Notes: generated from the sequence alone by a model not told the origin. Counted from the first letter of the stretch, positions 6,813-15,820 are shown. The stretch: DNA of 64,000 nucleotides from a bacterium (GCA_021798875.1 JAJZBN010000004.1:53342-117341); one strand, 5' to 3'. Numbers and translations are program-made.

Positions 6813-7289
6813 ATGATAAAAATTAATATACCAGGGCGGGAAAATGCCGAAATAAGAATAAAAAATGCGGTTTTAGATATGAACGGAACACTTTCGGAAG
6901 ACGGAATAATTAAAGACGACGTAAAAATACTTTTGAACGAATTATCGAAACACGTAGATATATACGTAGTAACATCGGACACGTTTGGAACAGCCGAAGT
7001 AATGGTTAAAAATATACATGTAAAACTATTTATAATCGATGGAGAAAACTCCGCCGTTAAAAAAATGGAAATACTTCAAAAATTAGGATGCTCCGAAACC
7101 ATAGCCGTGGGCAACGGTTTTAACGATACCGAAATACTCAAAAATGCCGCTATAGGTATCGGTATTATGGGCGTCGAAGGACTCGCTGTTAAAGCCGCAT
7201 TGAATTGCGACATTATAGTTGGAAAAATAGAAGATGCATTAAATCTTCTCTTGAATACGAAAAGATTAACCGCAACATTGAGAAATTAG
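6813..7289 (+). CDS. Stand-alone HAD phosphatase, soluble P-type-ATPase-like
   Basis: A 158-residue HAD-superfamily protein with a strong AGGAAGG ribosome-binding site. Motif I is LDMNGTLS (D22, N24, with Asn in place of the second Asp), motif II is the VTSD region, and motif IV is VGNGFNDTEIL. This set and the length match the COG4087 group of soluble proteins related to the phosphorylation domain of P-type ATPases but lacking membrane helices. The substrate is unknown. A weak stem-loop follows the stop codon, and the next gene is convergent. Confidence 0.78.
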   Translation: MIKINIPGRENAEIRIKNAVLDMNGTLSEDGIIKDDVKILLNELSKHVDIYVVTSDTFGTAEVMVKNIHVKLFIIDGENSAVKKMEILQKLGCSETIAVGNGFNDTEILKNAAIGIGIMGVEGLAVKAALNCDIIVGKIEDALNLLLNTKRLTATLRN

Positions 7290-7315
7290 CCGCTATATTT
7301 AGTTATAACGGCTAA
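7286..7315. terminator. Possible bidirectional terminator stem-loop
   Basis: TTAGCCG (7286-7292) pairs with CGGCTAA (7309-7315), and the stem is extended by TATA/TTATA. It lies between the convergent HAD and MFS genes. It lacks a proper T-tract, so terminator activity is uncertain. Confidence 0.4.
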
Positions 7316-7332
7316 ATATAAATACCCTATTT

Positions 7333-8049
7333 TTACTGATTTTTCAAGCTTTTAAGATAATTCGTAACGGCAACGGCGTCTTCTTGTAAAGAAACCGGCA
7401 CAAGCGATTTTGATATTATTGTAAGCCCTATGCCTAAAGACCCTATTCCTCCGAGAATATAACCTAACGCGAGCTCGCCCACGCTTTTTGCAATTACTTT
7501 ACCAGCAAATAATCCCGTAACGGAAGATACGGCTAAAAATACAACATATGAAGCGACACCCAATACATTATCTTTTGAGGCTATTGCAATAGTAATTATG
7601 GGAAAGCCAAAGCTATACGCACTGAAACCGTATAGGGAAGTTGCAATCAAGACTTTATAATAAATGTTTTTATTTAAATGTTCTATGGATGATTCTGAAA
7701 CAGCGTTCTCCTTATCAGAAACTTCTTGCATTTCTAATGATGCGACTTCAAAAACATTTATAGAAAGCCCCGAAAGGGATAAAAGAGGAACAAATAAATT
7801 GCTTAAAACGGCGGTTTTTTTATATCCGAATCTGTCCCCCGCTTTCCCGCCTACGTAGCCAAAAAATGAACCGCCACCAAAGCTAATTGCCGTTATAACG
7901 GCATATTCAATAACGGATAAGCGAAGATATAAAACCAAAAAAATAGGAAAAATCGCAAGAATTGCCTGATGTCATAGATCCGTAAAAAAGGCGTTTAGCG
8001 AAATGAACAAAACATTTTTATTCAGCCATTTATTTTTTGATGCAGTCAT
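7333..8049 (-). pseudogene. Broken MFS transporter
   Basis: From an ATG at 8049 the leftward frame reads MTASKNKWLNKNVLF, then TGA at 7972-7974, and continues in frame as HQAILAIFPIFLV up to a stop at 7333. The pattern FFTDL-x-HQAILAIFP suggests an original Gly (GGA) at the stop. The remaining protein has the MFS loop GGKAGDRFGYKK between TM2 and TM3, but jumps after about TM3 to a loop and TM7-like segment. At roughly 237 codons against the usual 380-420, an internal block is also missing. A TTG at 7938 could start a 201-residue product, but a functional transporter is unlikely. Confidence 0.75.
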
Positions 8050-8118
8050 AATTTCATAATGTTAAGTTAAACGGAAATAATGTTTGCTTGCATATTTAAA
8101 TTAAACCGGTGGTTTTTA

Positions 8119-8322
8119 TTATGGCACTGTAATTTGCAAGGATTCGCCGATTTCTTTTAAAACTTTAATTTTTTCGCTCAGTCGCTTTTCAATATCTTCC
8201 GCTTCAAAGGCGGCATTTTGCTTCGAAGCGATACCGGCTTCCAGAGCTTTAATAACATCGGTTTGTATAGCGCCAATCATTTTGGTCATATCGATACTAT
8301 AATTATGCACAAGTTTTTCCAT
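8119..8322 (-). CDS. Small coiled-coil protein, unknown
   Basis: A 67-residue ORF with regularly spaced hydrophobic residues and many Lys/Glu (IEKRLSEKIKVLKEIGESL), likely one or two helices. No family is recognised. It lies downstream of the Hyf-like operon in the same orientation, 96 nt past the hyfB-like stop and behind a palindromic element, so co-transcription is possible but not shown. The upstream sequence has no clear ribosome-binding site, which lowers confidence. Confidence 0.45.
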   Translation of the reverse strand: MEKLVHNYSIDMTKMIGAIQTDVIKALEAGIASKQNAAFEAEDIEKRLSEKIKVLKEIGESLQITVP

Positions 8323-8378
8323 TTTTTAAATATGCGTCAAACATTATTTTTCCATAAATCTTTTAAATCTTTAGATTC

Positions 8379-8401
8379 GGGGACAAATTTAAATCTGTCC
8401 C
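8379..8401. repeat. Imperfect palindrome of the GGGACA...TGTCCC type
   Basis: GGGGACA-AATTTAAATC-TGTCCC, an imperfect inverted repeat just past the hyfB-like stop. The outer bases match the palindromes at 33259 and 38368, while the core is ATTTAAAT instead of GAATTC. It could be a variant member of the same repeat family or a transcript-stabilising hairpin for the operon. Confidence 0.4.
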
Positions 8402-8417
8402 TGCTGCATTATAAATT

Positions 8418-10520
8418 TTACAAGGGTATCATAACGATTATAAAAAAAGCCGCGATAAAGACGAAGAATATATAAAATATGTACAAATTTAAAGAGCCGT
8501 TCTGCATAAGTCCGGTCGTTATGGAACTGATTTTTTCGAACAGTTTTATCAGGGGCAGATATAGATAATATTCGATAAGCGGAAATATATAAGAGCCGTA
8601 ACCGCTCGAATTATGATAATAAGACGAGTAAGGGAAAGGGTTTTTAAGTTCGTAAGGATGTTTTGATGTTTCGCTTTGAACATGTACCCTGCTTCTTTTT
8701 TTATAAACAAGATTAAACATAATTCTTAAAGCATTGGAAAAACCCAGCGCCGATACCTGCGCATGCGGATTTATTAAATTTTTGCTTTCGCCGCCTGTCC
8801 ATGAATAATCCACGATACGTTGCTTGGGTTTTACTATAGTTTTATATAAAATATAAAGGATTAATATAAACGAGATCGATACGAAAAACAGATAAACCGG
8901 ACTTGAAGCAGAAAACGAGCTGTAATAAGGTATAAATATATAATTTTTTAATATTTTACCGCTAATATTAATGTGATATATAGACTGGGATACTTTAGAT
9001 AAAACCGGAGTATATAAAAACATAAAGCCCGCCAACGATATGCTAATAAGTGTCGGTATTAAAAGGGCTATATTCATAGAAAACGGAACTTCTTTGGCTT
9101 TTTTAGCTTCCTTTGACTTCGGCAAACCGAGGAACGTAAGTCCGTATAATTTTACGTAAGTCGAAACCGCAACGGCCATACTTAAAGCCATTATGGCTCC
9201 TACCGTAAAAATAAGTATCCTTGGAAGAACGGAACTTATATGAAAACCTAAAAAAACAACCTCGAGATTGAGCCATTCGGAAACGAACCCGTTAAGCGGC
9301 GGAATTCCGGCGGCGGATAAAATCCCTATAAATATAAGCCCTCCGGTCAAAGGCATGCCTTTTAAAATTCCTCCGAATTTATCGATATCGTGGCTTCCCG
9401 TTTCATATTCTATATTTCCCGAACCCATAAATAAAAGGCTTTTAAAAAACGCATGATTTATAAGAGCGTACAGCGAGGCGACTAGAGCAAGTGCGGAGAG
9501 ACCGGTTAAACCGAAATAATTATAATAAAGCGATGCGCCTATTCCGGTTAATATCAAACCCATATTATCGACGGTCGAATAAGACAACAGCACTTTAATA
9601 TCATGCGTCTGGGACATATATAAAACGCCGAAAAACATCGTCGATGCCGCAATAATCAATACGATTGAACCAAGCATTAACGCAGTGTTTAGCGGGTGAA
9701 GAATATAAAGTCCGAATCTCATGACCCCGTAAACCCCGCAGGACGTCAACACGCCGCTTAAAACTCCGGACACGCCTGAAGGCGACGCGGGATGAGCCTC
9801 AGGCAGCCATATATGAAGTGGAACTATGCCCATTTTTGCCCCGAAACCGAATAAAAACAACAAAAAAACTATTTCTTTTACATAAGCCGGTATCGTTAAA
9901 CTTTTAAGCGTTTCGAAATTAAAACTATTTGCATGCAAATATAAAATTATTAAACCGATTATTATAAGCATTGCGCCTATTTCCATTATAACCGCCATTA
10001 AAAAAGCGGCTTTCTTAGTTCCCTTAATATAATGTTTGGTCATTACAAGAAAATAGGAAGATACCGCCATAATTTCCCAGAAAATCATAAACATAAAGCC
10101 GTTAAAGGAAATAATGACATAGTAAACGCTGATAAGCATTATGCCGAACAGGAACGAAAAAAGCGGCGTATTTATCTCGCTCCCTATCTTTTCGATATAT
10201 TTTATCTGGTAGAGGGCTATATAAAAAAATACCGAAAAAATAAACAGTATAAAAAAATCGCTTAACGGGTCGAATTTTAATATTATTCCGCCTGCAGGAA
10301 AAAATCTTCCAATCTGAAACGACAGGTTTAAAAGATTTCCCCCTTCCATAAACGAAATTACCGAATATAAAACAGCCGTAAAAGAAGCCGCCATATATAG
10401 AACGTTGGAAAAAACGAAAGGTATGGATTTAAATCTGTCCCCTGAAATCAAACCTATAATCGAAACAATAACGCCTGATAACGAAAAAAGTAAAAATAGA
10501 TAATAATAACTATACGTCAT
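8418..10520 (-). CDS. hyfB: HyfB-like proton-translocating antiporter subunit
   Basis: A 700-residue polytopic membrane protein of the NuoL/MrpA/HyfB family, with about 15-16 predicted helices. The conserved proton-channel motifs are present (WLPEAHPASPSGVSGVLSG; the TM with LLSYSTVDNMG). It is somewhat longer than HyfB of E. coli. It is the last gene of a six-gene operon and overlaps the preceding stop by 4 nt (ATGA). In the complex it would couple electron transfer in the peripheral arm to H+ or Na+ movement. Assignment to the family is firm; the transported ion is unknown. Confidence 0.9.
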   Translation of the reverse strand: MTYSYYYLFLLFSLSGVIVSIIGLISGDRFKSIPFVFSNVLYMAASFTAVLYSVISFMEGGNLLNLSFQIGRFFPAGGIILKFDPLSDFFILFIFSVFFYIALYQIKYIEKIGSEINTPLFSFLFGIMLISVYYVIISFNGFMFMIFWEIMAVSSYFLVMTKHYIKGTKKAAFLMAVIMEIGAMLIIIGLIILYLHANSFNFETLKSLTIPAYVKEIVFLLFLFGFGAKMGIVPLHIWLPEAHPASPSGVSGVLSGVLTSCGVYGVMRFGLYILHPLNTALMLGSIVLIIAASTMFFGVLYMSQTHDIKVLLSYSTVDNMGLILTGIGASLYYNYFGLTGLSALALVASLYALINHAFFKSLLFMGSGNIEYETGSHDIDKFGGILKGMPLTGGLIFIGILSAAGIPPLNGFVSEWLNLEVVFLGFHISSVLPRILIFTVGAIMALSMAVAVSTYVKLYGLTFLGLPKSKEAKKAKEVPFSMNIALLIPTLISISLAGFMFLYTPVLSKVSQSIYHINISGKILKNYIFIPYYSSFSASSPVYLFFVSISFILILYILYKTIVKPKQRIVDYSWTGGESKNLINPHAQVSALGFSNALRIMFNLVYKKRSRVHVQSETSKHPYELKNPFPYSSYYHNSSGYGSYIFPLIEYYLYLPLIKLFEKISSITTGLMQNGSLNLYIFYIFFVFIAAFFIIVMIPL

Positions 10521-11329
10521 TTTAAGCCACCGTTTTTTATTAACAGCAAAACGTTTAATATTTCAAAAGGATTTGGCGGGCAGTGGGGCAGCGCAATTAC
10601 ATTTTCGTTATCGAGTAAAGCAAACAGCTTTAAATCCTTCGCCCCCTTTGCCGTTTCGTTCTCGAAAACGCCGCCGGAAATAGCGCATGAACCTGCCAAA
10701 ACGATAAACCTCGGTTTCGGAATATTATCTAAAACATTTAAAAATACCTCCTCCATCCGTTCCGTAAAAGTTCCGGTCGCAAGCAAAACGTCGGCAAACC
10801 TAGGACTTGGCGTAATAAATATTCCCAACCTGTGCATATTGTAATACGGATTGTTTAACGCGTTTATTTCCGATTCGCATGCCCCGCAAGAACCTGTATC
10901 TATATGTTTAACAAATAACGATTTTTTAAAAATTTTTTTATCGACCGTATAATTTTGCGGGCGTATATTGAAATCTAATCCTGTTGCATAACTTATTGCA
11001 CCGATACCTCTTGAGTCCGTAACATCGATACAGGCATCTATACACAATCCGCAAAAAATGCATCTCTCCTCATCTATAACTTTTAACGCCGCACCCTCCT
11101 TTATTTCTTCTTCACCCGATAAATTACTTAGGTTTATTGCTTTCGTCGGACAGACAAGTTCGCACTCCCTGCATTTCCGTTCTCGCTCATTGACTTTTTT
11201 TGTCAAATTTAAGCATTTCTCTTCATTTATTTTTAACGATGAGATAAAACCGTCGTAAAAATCGTTTTCTTTAGGAAATTTAACCGATTTTATTCCGAAT
11301 TTTAATCCGTTATAAGTCCAGAAAGCCAT
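10517..11329 (-). CDS. Ferredoxin-small subunit fusion (HyfH/HyfI-like)
   Basis: A 270-residue soluble subunit that joins two parts usually encoded separately. The N-terminal part (about 35-115) is a two-cluster ferredoxin domain: Cys near 40 plus CRECELVCP for one 4Fe-4S cluster and CIFCGLCIDAC for the other. The C-terminal part (about 150-270) is a NuoB/HyfI-like small subunit with the ligands of the proximal cluster: SCGACE, GSCA and PHCPP. It would pass electrons between an external donor and the large subunit. All cluster cysteines are intact, unlike the Ni site of the neighbouring subunit. Confidence 0.86.
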   Translation of the reverse strand: MAFWTYNGLKFGIKSVKFPKENDFYDGFISSLKINEEKCLNLTKKVNERERKCRECELVCPTKAINLSNLSGEEEIKEGAALKVIDEERCIFCGLCIDACIDVTDSRGIGAISYATGLDFNIRPQNYTVDKKIFKKSLFVKHIDTGSCGACESEINALNNPYYNMHRLGIFITPSPRFADVLLATGTFTERMEEVFLNVLDNIPKPRFIVLAGSCAISGGVFENETAKGAKDLKLFALLDNENVIALPHCPPNPFEILNVLLLIKNGGLK

Positions 11330-11395
11330 TATGCTTTAATCCTTATATTATAATTATTATATTGATTTTTTTAACTTTATTGTTTTTGTTCCGCT

Positions 11396-12580
11396 TCATT
11401 TGTCCAATGCCGCAACGGAAAAATTATAACTCGTTTCGTTAATGTTAAAATCCATCATCATCGTATTTTTTGTACCGCAGGCAAACAATTTATAATTATT
11501 TTCAAACGGATACTTTATATTTATTTTTTTAAAAATATTACCGTCAAAATCTTTTACATAACAAAAAATTGCTCCTTCGGACGATTCTGCGTATCCAAAG
11601 CCGTGCTTTGACTTTTCGTCTTTTAAATATCGCTTTTCCAAGTCCTTCGGCTCTTCATATTCTTTCTGCCTCGATAAATAATCTGCCGTGTAACGAAATC
11701 CGTTTCGTTTAAGCATATCGCAACAGTATTCAAGTATATTTAAAGACTGCCCTATTTCTTCAATTCTGACCATATATCTCGAAAAAGCATCTCCGTCTTC
11801 AAATACGACGGGTTTAACGTTTATTTTACCGTATAAAAGATACGGCCTGTTTATTCTTAAATCTAATGAAATTCCTGCGCTTTTTGCGACAACTCCTTTT
11901 GCGCAGAACCGCTTTGCCGTTTTAAGGTCTATAGTTCCGGTAGTCTTCAGCCTGTCTATATGGGATTTCGTTTCCATATTTTTTTTAATTATTCCCTGAA
12001 CTTTATTCACGATTAATCTTGCGGAATTAAAAATATTTTCGATATCTTCGAGCGATAAATTTACTCTTATTCCGCCTATTTCGTTAATGCCCATAAGATA
12101 ACGGGATTTTAAATACTTATGGGACAACTGTTTTAACGCCTCCGCGTGATAGGCATATAATGCGGAAGGAACCTGAATATAGGTGGACTCGGCTATTTCC
12201 GATAAATTTTCTATATGGTTCCTGATTCTTTCAAATTCGGCAAAAAACATGCGCAGAATTTTAATATTATTATGTATTTTATCCATAAGCCCGAAGAAAT
12301 CTTCAACGCCGAGACAAAAGCTCAGGGATGCGGAAAAAGCATGAAGCCCCGATATTCTCTCTATAAGCAAAATCTGTTCGTATAAATTTCTTTTTCCGGC
12401 AAGAATGCTTTCAACATTTCTTTTCTTATAACCAGCCGTAATTTCTAAATTATGAAGCTCTTCCCCCGACGACAAAAAATTAAATAAAATAGACTCGGAG
12501 ACGCCTTTTCTTACCGGACCCCAAATAAATTCGTAATCTCCCAAAAATTTATATTTGCCGTGATTCATAGTTTTTGTCAA
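11396..12580 (-). CDS. Hydrogenase-like large subunit without Ni ligands (HyfG/Ehr-type)
   Basis: A 394-residue protein with the fold signature of group 4 hydrogenase large subunits and NuoD. Where HycE has the CGxC Ni-binding motif (ERVCGICGFAH), this protein reads ERISGLHAFS; the C-terminal DPCxxC is also absent (the end reads NINETSYNFSVAALDK). All four Ni-binding Cys are therefore missing and it cannot form a normal NiFe site. Such proteins are known as energy-converting-hydrogenase-related (Ehr) subunits. It sits between the antiporter-like and small-subunit genes, and no hyp maturation genes are nearby. The electron acceptor or substrate is unknown. Confidence 0.85.
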   Translation of the reverse strand: MTKTMNHGKYKFLGDYEFIWGPVRKGVSESILFNFLSSGEELHNLEITAGYKKRNVESILAGKRNLYEQILLIERISGLHAFSASLSFCLGVEDFFGLMDKIHNNIKILRMFFAEFERIRNHIENLSEIAESTYIQVPSALYAYHAEALKQLSHKYLKSRYLMGINEIGGIRVNLSLEDIENIFNSARLIVNKVQGIIKKNMETKSHIDRLKTTGTIDLKTAKRFCAKGVVAKSAGISLDLRINRPYLLYGKINVKPVVFEDGDAFSRYMVRIEEIGQSLNILEYCCDMLKRNGFRYTADYLSRQKEYEEPKDLEKRYLKDEKSKHGFGYAESSEGAIFCYVKDFDGNIFKKINIKYPFENNYKLFACGTKNTMMMDFNINETSYNFSVAALDK

Positions 12581-12589
12581 TTTTTTAAT

Positions 12590-14083
12590 TTATTTTATTT
12601 TAAAATTTATGATATGGACTATTCCAATTAATAAATTATGCAGTCCGTTTGGAATATAAAATCCTAAAATTAACGATGCCGCGAGCGGCAGTAACATAGG
12701 CACATATGAAAACGGCGAAAAATCGCCTCTTTCTGCCTTAAAATTTTCGTCCGCTTTACCGAAAACCATTGAACCAGATTTCGTGAGTAAGCTTATAAAA
12801 GCAGCTAATAAAAAACCTATTAATATAACAGCTACCAAGTAATAACCGTCTTTTAAACTCTGAAGTATAATTAAAAATTCGCTTATAAAGATTACCGACG
12901 GAGGAACTCCGATTAACGCAACGGAACCTATAGAAAACAAAAAAGCAGTTTTCGGCATAATATGAAAAACTCCCTTGATTTTTTTAATATTTTTAGTCTT
13001 AAACTTATGTAAAAAATTCCCGGCGCCGAAATACATTGTAGATTTTGTCAGGGTGTGTCCCAGCATCTGTAAAAGCGCGCCAAACGTTCCAAATATTCCG
13101 CCAAGACCGAAACCTAAAGTAATTATTCCCATATGCTCTATGCTGGAATAAGCAAAAAGCCTTTTTGAACTGTTTTGGTATATTATTCCCATTACTCCTA
13201 TAAAAATTGAGAATATGCCTATAGTAATAAGTATAACCTCGGGGTAACCGAAACCTAAACTTTTTCCGGCAATACCGAAATATCTAATAATACCGTATAG
13301 GGCTACATTTTCTAAAGATGCTGATAGCATAGCCGATACAGGAGAAGGCGCTTCCGAATAAGCGTCGGGAACCCATGTATGCATAGGCGCTAGTCCTACT
13401 TTTGTCCCTAATCCTATTACTATTAATACAAAAGCTATGCGCACTATACCTTCGTTAAGATAAACGGCATTTAAACCAAGAACCGTCCAGTCCAAAGATG
13501 AAACTATGTTTGCGCTTCCAGGAATGTTTCCTGAAAGATAGAATAAGATTGTGCCTAGAAGGGCAAGCGATATTCCGGAAGATACTACTAAAATATATTT
13601 CCATGCAGCTTCTATAGATTTTTCGGTAACCTCTGATATTACTAAAAAGGAGCTTGTAATAGTTGTAAGTTCGATATCTATAAGGTAAACCGCCATATTA
13701 TTAATCATAGGGGCAATAAGCATGGTAAATGCAAAAAGATTAAAAAAAAGTTCATACCTAAAAAATTCATTTTCGGTCATCTTTTCATTATTTATAGCGA
13801 GCCTCATATATGAAATACTGTAAATAGACGAAAGAAAATAAACTATACTTACAAGCAGAATTAAATAAGCGGAAAATTTATCTATTGCTATCGCATTATT
13901 AAACAAAAAAATCGGTTTAAAATTTAACACAAAATAAAGAATAATAAATGCGCCTATAATATCTAAAGAAGAGGCTAAAAGACTTATGTATTCAGCAAAT
14001 CTTTTATTTTTTAAAATAAAAGAACTTAAAGATGCTAATAGCGGACTTATCAAAACTATAAATATAAAAAGTTTCATGTTCAT
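12590..14083 (-). CDS. hyfF: HyfF-like antiporter subunit (NuoN/MrpD family)
   Basis: A 497-residue membrane protein with about 14 helices of the proton-conducting antiporter family. The core motif is visible (TWVPDAYSEAPSPVSAMLSA), as are a charged residue in the fourth to fifth helix region (IDIELTTI) and Lys/His in later helices (YSSIEHMG). Length matches HyfF. It lies 9 nt from the large-subunit gene and 6 nt from the hyfE-like gene. It would form the second ion channel of the membrane arm. Confidence 0.9.
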   Translation of the reverse strand: MNMKLFIFIVLISPLLASLSSFILKNKRFAEYISLLASSLDIIGAFIILYFVLNFKPIFLFNNAIAIDKFSAYLILLVSIVYFLSSIYSISYMRLAINNEKMTENEFFRYELFFNLFAFTMLIAPMINNMAVYLIDIELTTITSSFLVISEVTEKSIEAAWKYILVVSSGISLALLGTILFYLSGNIPGSANIVSSLDWTVLGLNAVYLNEGIVRIAFVLIVIGLGTKVGLAPMHTWVPDAYSEAPSPVSAMLSASLENVALYGIIRYFGIAGKSLGFGYPEVILITIGIFSIFIGVMGIIYQNSSKRLFAYSSIEHMGIITLGFGLGGIFGTFGALLQMLGHTLTKSTMYFGAGNFLHKFKTKNIKKIKGVFHIMPKTAFLFSIGSVALIGVPPSVIFISEFLIILQSLKDGYYLVAVILIGFLLAAFISLLTKSGSMVFGKADENFKAERGDFSPFSYVPMLLPLAASLILGFYIPNGLHNLLIGIVHIINFKIK

Positions 14084-14089
14084 ATGATT

Positions 14090-14764
14090 TTAACCTACCA
14101 GTCTGTTTAACATAGAAGTGGAAAATGATCCCGTCCGCATCTTCATAAACATCGAAAGAATCAGCATTGCCGTTACCGTTACCAGAATATCGAATAAAAC
14201 TACCAGCTCTACTATGATCGGAAGAGTCGGAACTACAACGACCGATAATAGAAATATTCCATTTTCTATGACAAGTAGTCCAAGAATATGCGTTATCGTA
14301 GTAAATCTCGAGATAATCATAAAAAATCCTACAAATATTAAACTTAAGGCAATTGAAGAAACATTCACGACTATTTTTGTTGAAAACGGCGAAATTAGCC
14401 TGTACATCAAAAAATATGCAAAAACCGTCAAAACAACGCCTGAAATAATAGAAAACGGTATTTTAAGGGTCAATTTTACTTCTTCTTTAATGTTAAATTT
14501 TTTTATCATTTTTAAAAGAATGTAAGGAACAAATATCGTTCTTACGAAAAGCGTTAAAAAAGCGACAAGATATAAATCTACGCTTTGCGCTTCTATTCCC
14601 AGAATCAGAGTCAGGACGAATATTAAAAACGACTGGAAACCGTAAGCGTGTATATAAAACGAAATCCATCTCGAACTCAGCATTACGAACGAGGACAGAA
14701 GAACCAGCGAAACCAGAAGGTCTTCGATAACGTAAATGTAAAGCGGCATTGAGTATCCAAGCAT
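14090..14764 (-). CDS. hyfE: HyfE-like membrane subunit
   Basis: A 224-residue protein with about 6 predicted helices. Its length and position between the NuoH-like and NuoN-like genes match HyfE, whose C-terminal half is NuoK-like (here LGLLVIENGIFLLSV, with the intramembrane Glu conserved in NuoK). The gene is separated from its upstream neighbour by 3 nt. Function by family: part of the proton-translocating membrane arm. Confidence 0.84.
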   Translation of the reverse strand: MLGYSMPLYIYVIEDLLVSLVLLSSFVMLSSRWISFYIHAYGFQSFLIFVLTLILGIEAQSVDLYLVAFLTLFVRTIFVPYILLKMIKKFNIKEEVKLTLKIPFSIISGVVLTVFAYFLMYRLISPFSTKIVVNVSSIALSLIFVGFFMIISRFTTITHILGLLVIENGIFLLSVVVVPTLPIIVELVVLFDILVTVTAMLILSMFMKMRTGSFSTSMLNRLVG

Positions 14765-14767
14765 TTT

Positions 14768-15739
14768 TTAAAATCCTTTGTATTGAAAAGTCATTATGGC
14801 AAGCACGCTTAAAACGAACGCGGCGCCGAAATATTCCTGATATCTGAAAAACCTTAATCTTGAAATTGCAGTATCTATCACGGCGGCAATTACCCCTATT
14901 GCAAGCATTTTTATAATAAGGCTTACTATAGCTATAATAAGAGAAACGGGGGCATGATTCACGGCTAAACCCCATGGGAAAACCAAAACGTTCAAAAAAA
15001 TAACTAAAAGTAAAAACTGCTTCATGTATCCCGCCCATTTTAATAATGCCAGATAAGGTCCGGAGTATTCTAAAATCCTCGCTTCCTCAATCATGCTCAT
15101 CTCGGCATGGGTGGATGCGTTAATAGGTCTCCTGTCCGTATCGGCTAAAAAGAGTAAGAAAAAAGCGGCGATTATCATAAAATGCGGCGAACTGAAATAA
15201 AGAGGCAGAGATGCGGTTATAGTATGAAGCATTACATACGGAAGAGTCGATTTTGCGATTAAAGCAACGCCAACAAAAACAAGAATGAGGGTAGGTTCGG
15301 AAAGAATGGCAAGAAGGGTGGATCGCGAAGAACCTAACCCGCCGTAACTTGTGCCTAGGTCAAGTGACGCAATATTTATAAAAAACGATGAAAGAAAAAA
15401 TAGAAACGCTCCGCCCAGCATATCGCCCATGAAACCAAGAGGAAGCGGATATGCAGTTAAAACCGGAATCAGAAGGGTTATTAGTATCATCGAAATAAAA
15501 GAAACAAACGGAGCAGACTTAAAGATAAACGATGCGTCCTTCGGTATTAAAATTTCTTTATGGAAAAGTTTATAGAGGTCGTAATAGGGCTGGAAAACAG
15601 ACGGTCCCGTCTTTCCTTCTATGATTTCTTCTACTTTCGATATAAAACCTGCGATAAAAGGGGAACATGCAATTACGGTAAGAACTTGAAAAACTTGAAA
15701 AAAGGTAGAGCTTAAGTATAAATTTATATGGCTTTCCAT
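14768..15739 (-). CDS. hyfC: HyfC-like membrane anchor (NuoH family)
   Basis: A 323-residue protein with about 8 helices and the NuoH/HycD signature (KVEEIIEGKTGPSVFQPYYD near 30-50, then DTDRRPINASTHAEMSMIEE), which forms the junction between peripheral and membrane arms. It is the first gene of the operon. Its ribosome-binding region (AAAAGGATTATTAGCC, ending 7 nt before the ATG) is complementary to the 3' half of the upstream fluoride riboswitch, so its translation is probably the regulated step. Confidence 0.9.
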   Translation of the reverse strand: MESHINLYLSSTFFQVFQVLTVIACSPFIAGFISKVEEIIEGKTGPSVFQPYYDLYKLFHKEILIPKDASFIFKSAPFVSFISMILITLLIPVLTAYPLPLGFMGDMLGGAFLFFLSSFFINIASLDLGTSYGGLGSSRSTLLAILSEPTLILVFVGVALIAKSTLPYVMLHTITASLPLYFSSPHFMIIAAFFLLFLADTDRRPINASTHAEMSMIEEARILEYSGPYLALLKWAGYMKQFLLLVIFLNVLVFPWGLAVNHAPVSLIIAIVSLIIKMLAIGVIAAVIDTAISRLRFFRYQEYFGAAFVLSVLAIMTFQYKGF

Positions 15740-15743
15740 GATA

Positions 15744-15755
15744 GGCTAATAATCC
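15744..15755 (-). promoter_or_regulatory. Switching sequence overlapping the RBS region
   Basis: In the transcript this is GGAUUAUUAGCC, just before the start codon of the hyfC-like gene and overlapping its GGA ribosome-binding bases. It can pair with GGCUAAUGACUCC (15836-15824) in the 3' half of the fluoride aptamer: seven consecutive pairs (GGCUAAU/AUUAGCC), then a mostly paired extension. Aptamer folding and RBS blocking are therefore mutually exclusive, as in a translational ON switch. Confidence 0.6.
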
Positions 15756-15820
15756 TTTTCAACATTACGTTAATTCAATAAAACTAATTAATATTCAATA
15801 CTGCGTAAATAATATGTAAT

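Noticed and set aside
5276..7974. TGA codons replacing Gly (GGA) in both the vapB copy and the MFS gene, which could hint at UGA being read as Gly (genetic code 25).
   Set aside because: Many clear genes end at TGA, including ATGA overlaps (rpsP/rimM, hyfI-like/hyfB-like), and both cases lie in genes with other signs of decay.
7972..7974. UGA in the MFS gene as selenocysteine.
   Set aside because: The position corresponds to Gly, no hairpin of SECIS type is evident, and the gene also has an internal deletion.
11396..12580. Functional NiFe hydrogenase / formate hydrogenlyase.
   Set aside because: All four Ni-ligand cysteines are missing, and no formate dehydrogenase or hyp maturation genes are nearby.
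14493..15038. A 181-codon open frame on the minus strand across the hyfC-like/hyfE-like junction.
   Set aside because: It is a different frame over two well-supported membrane protein genes; its sequence has no domain-like pattern.
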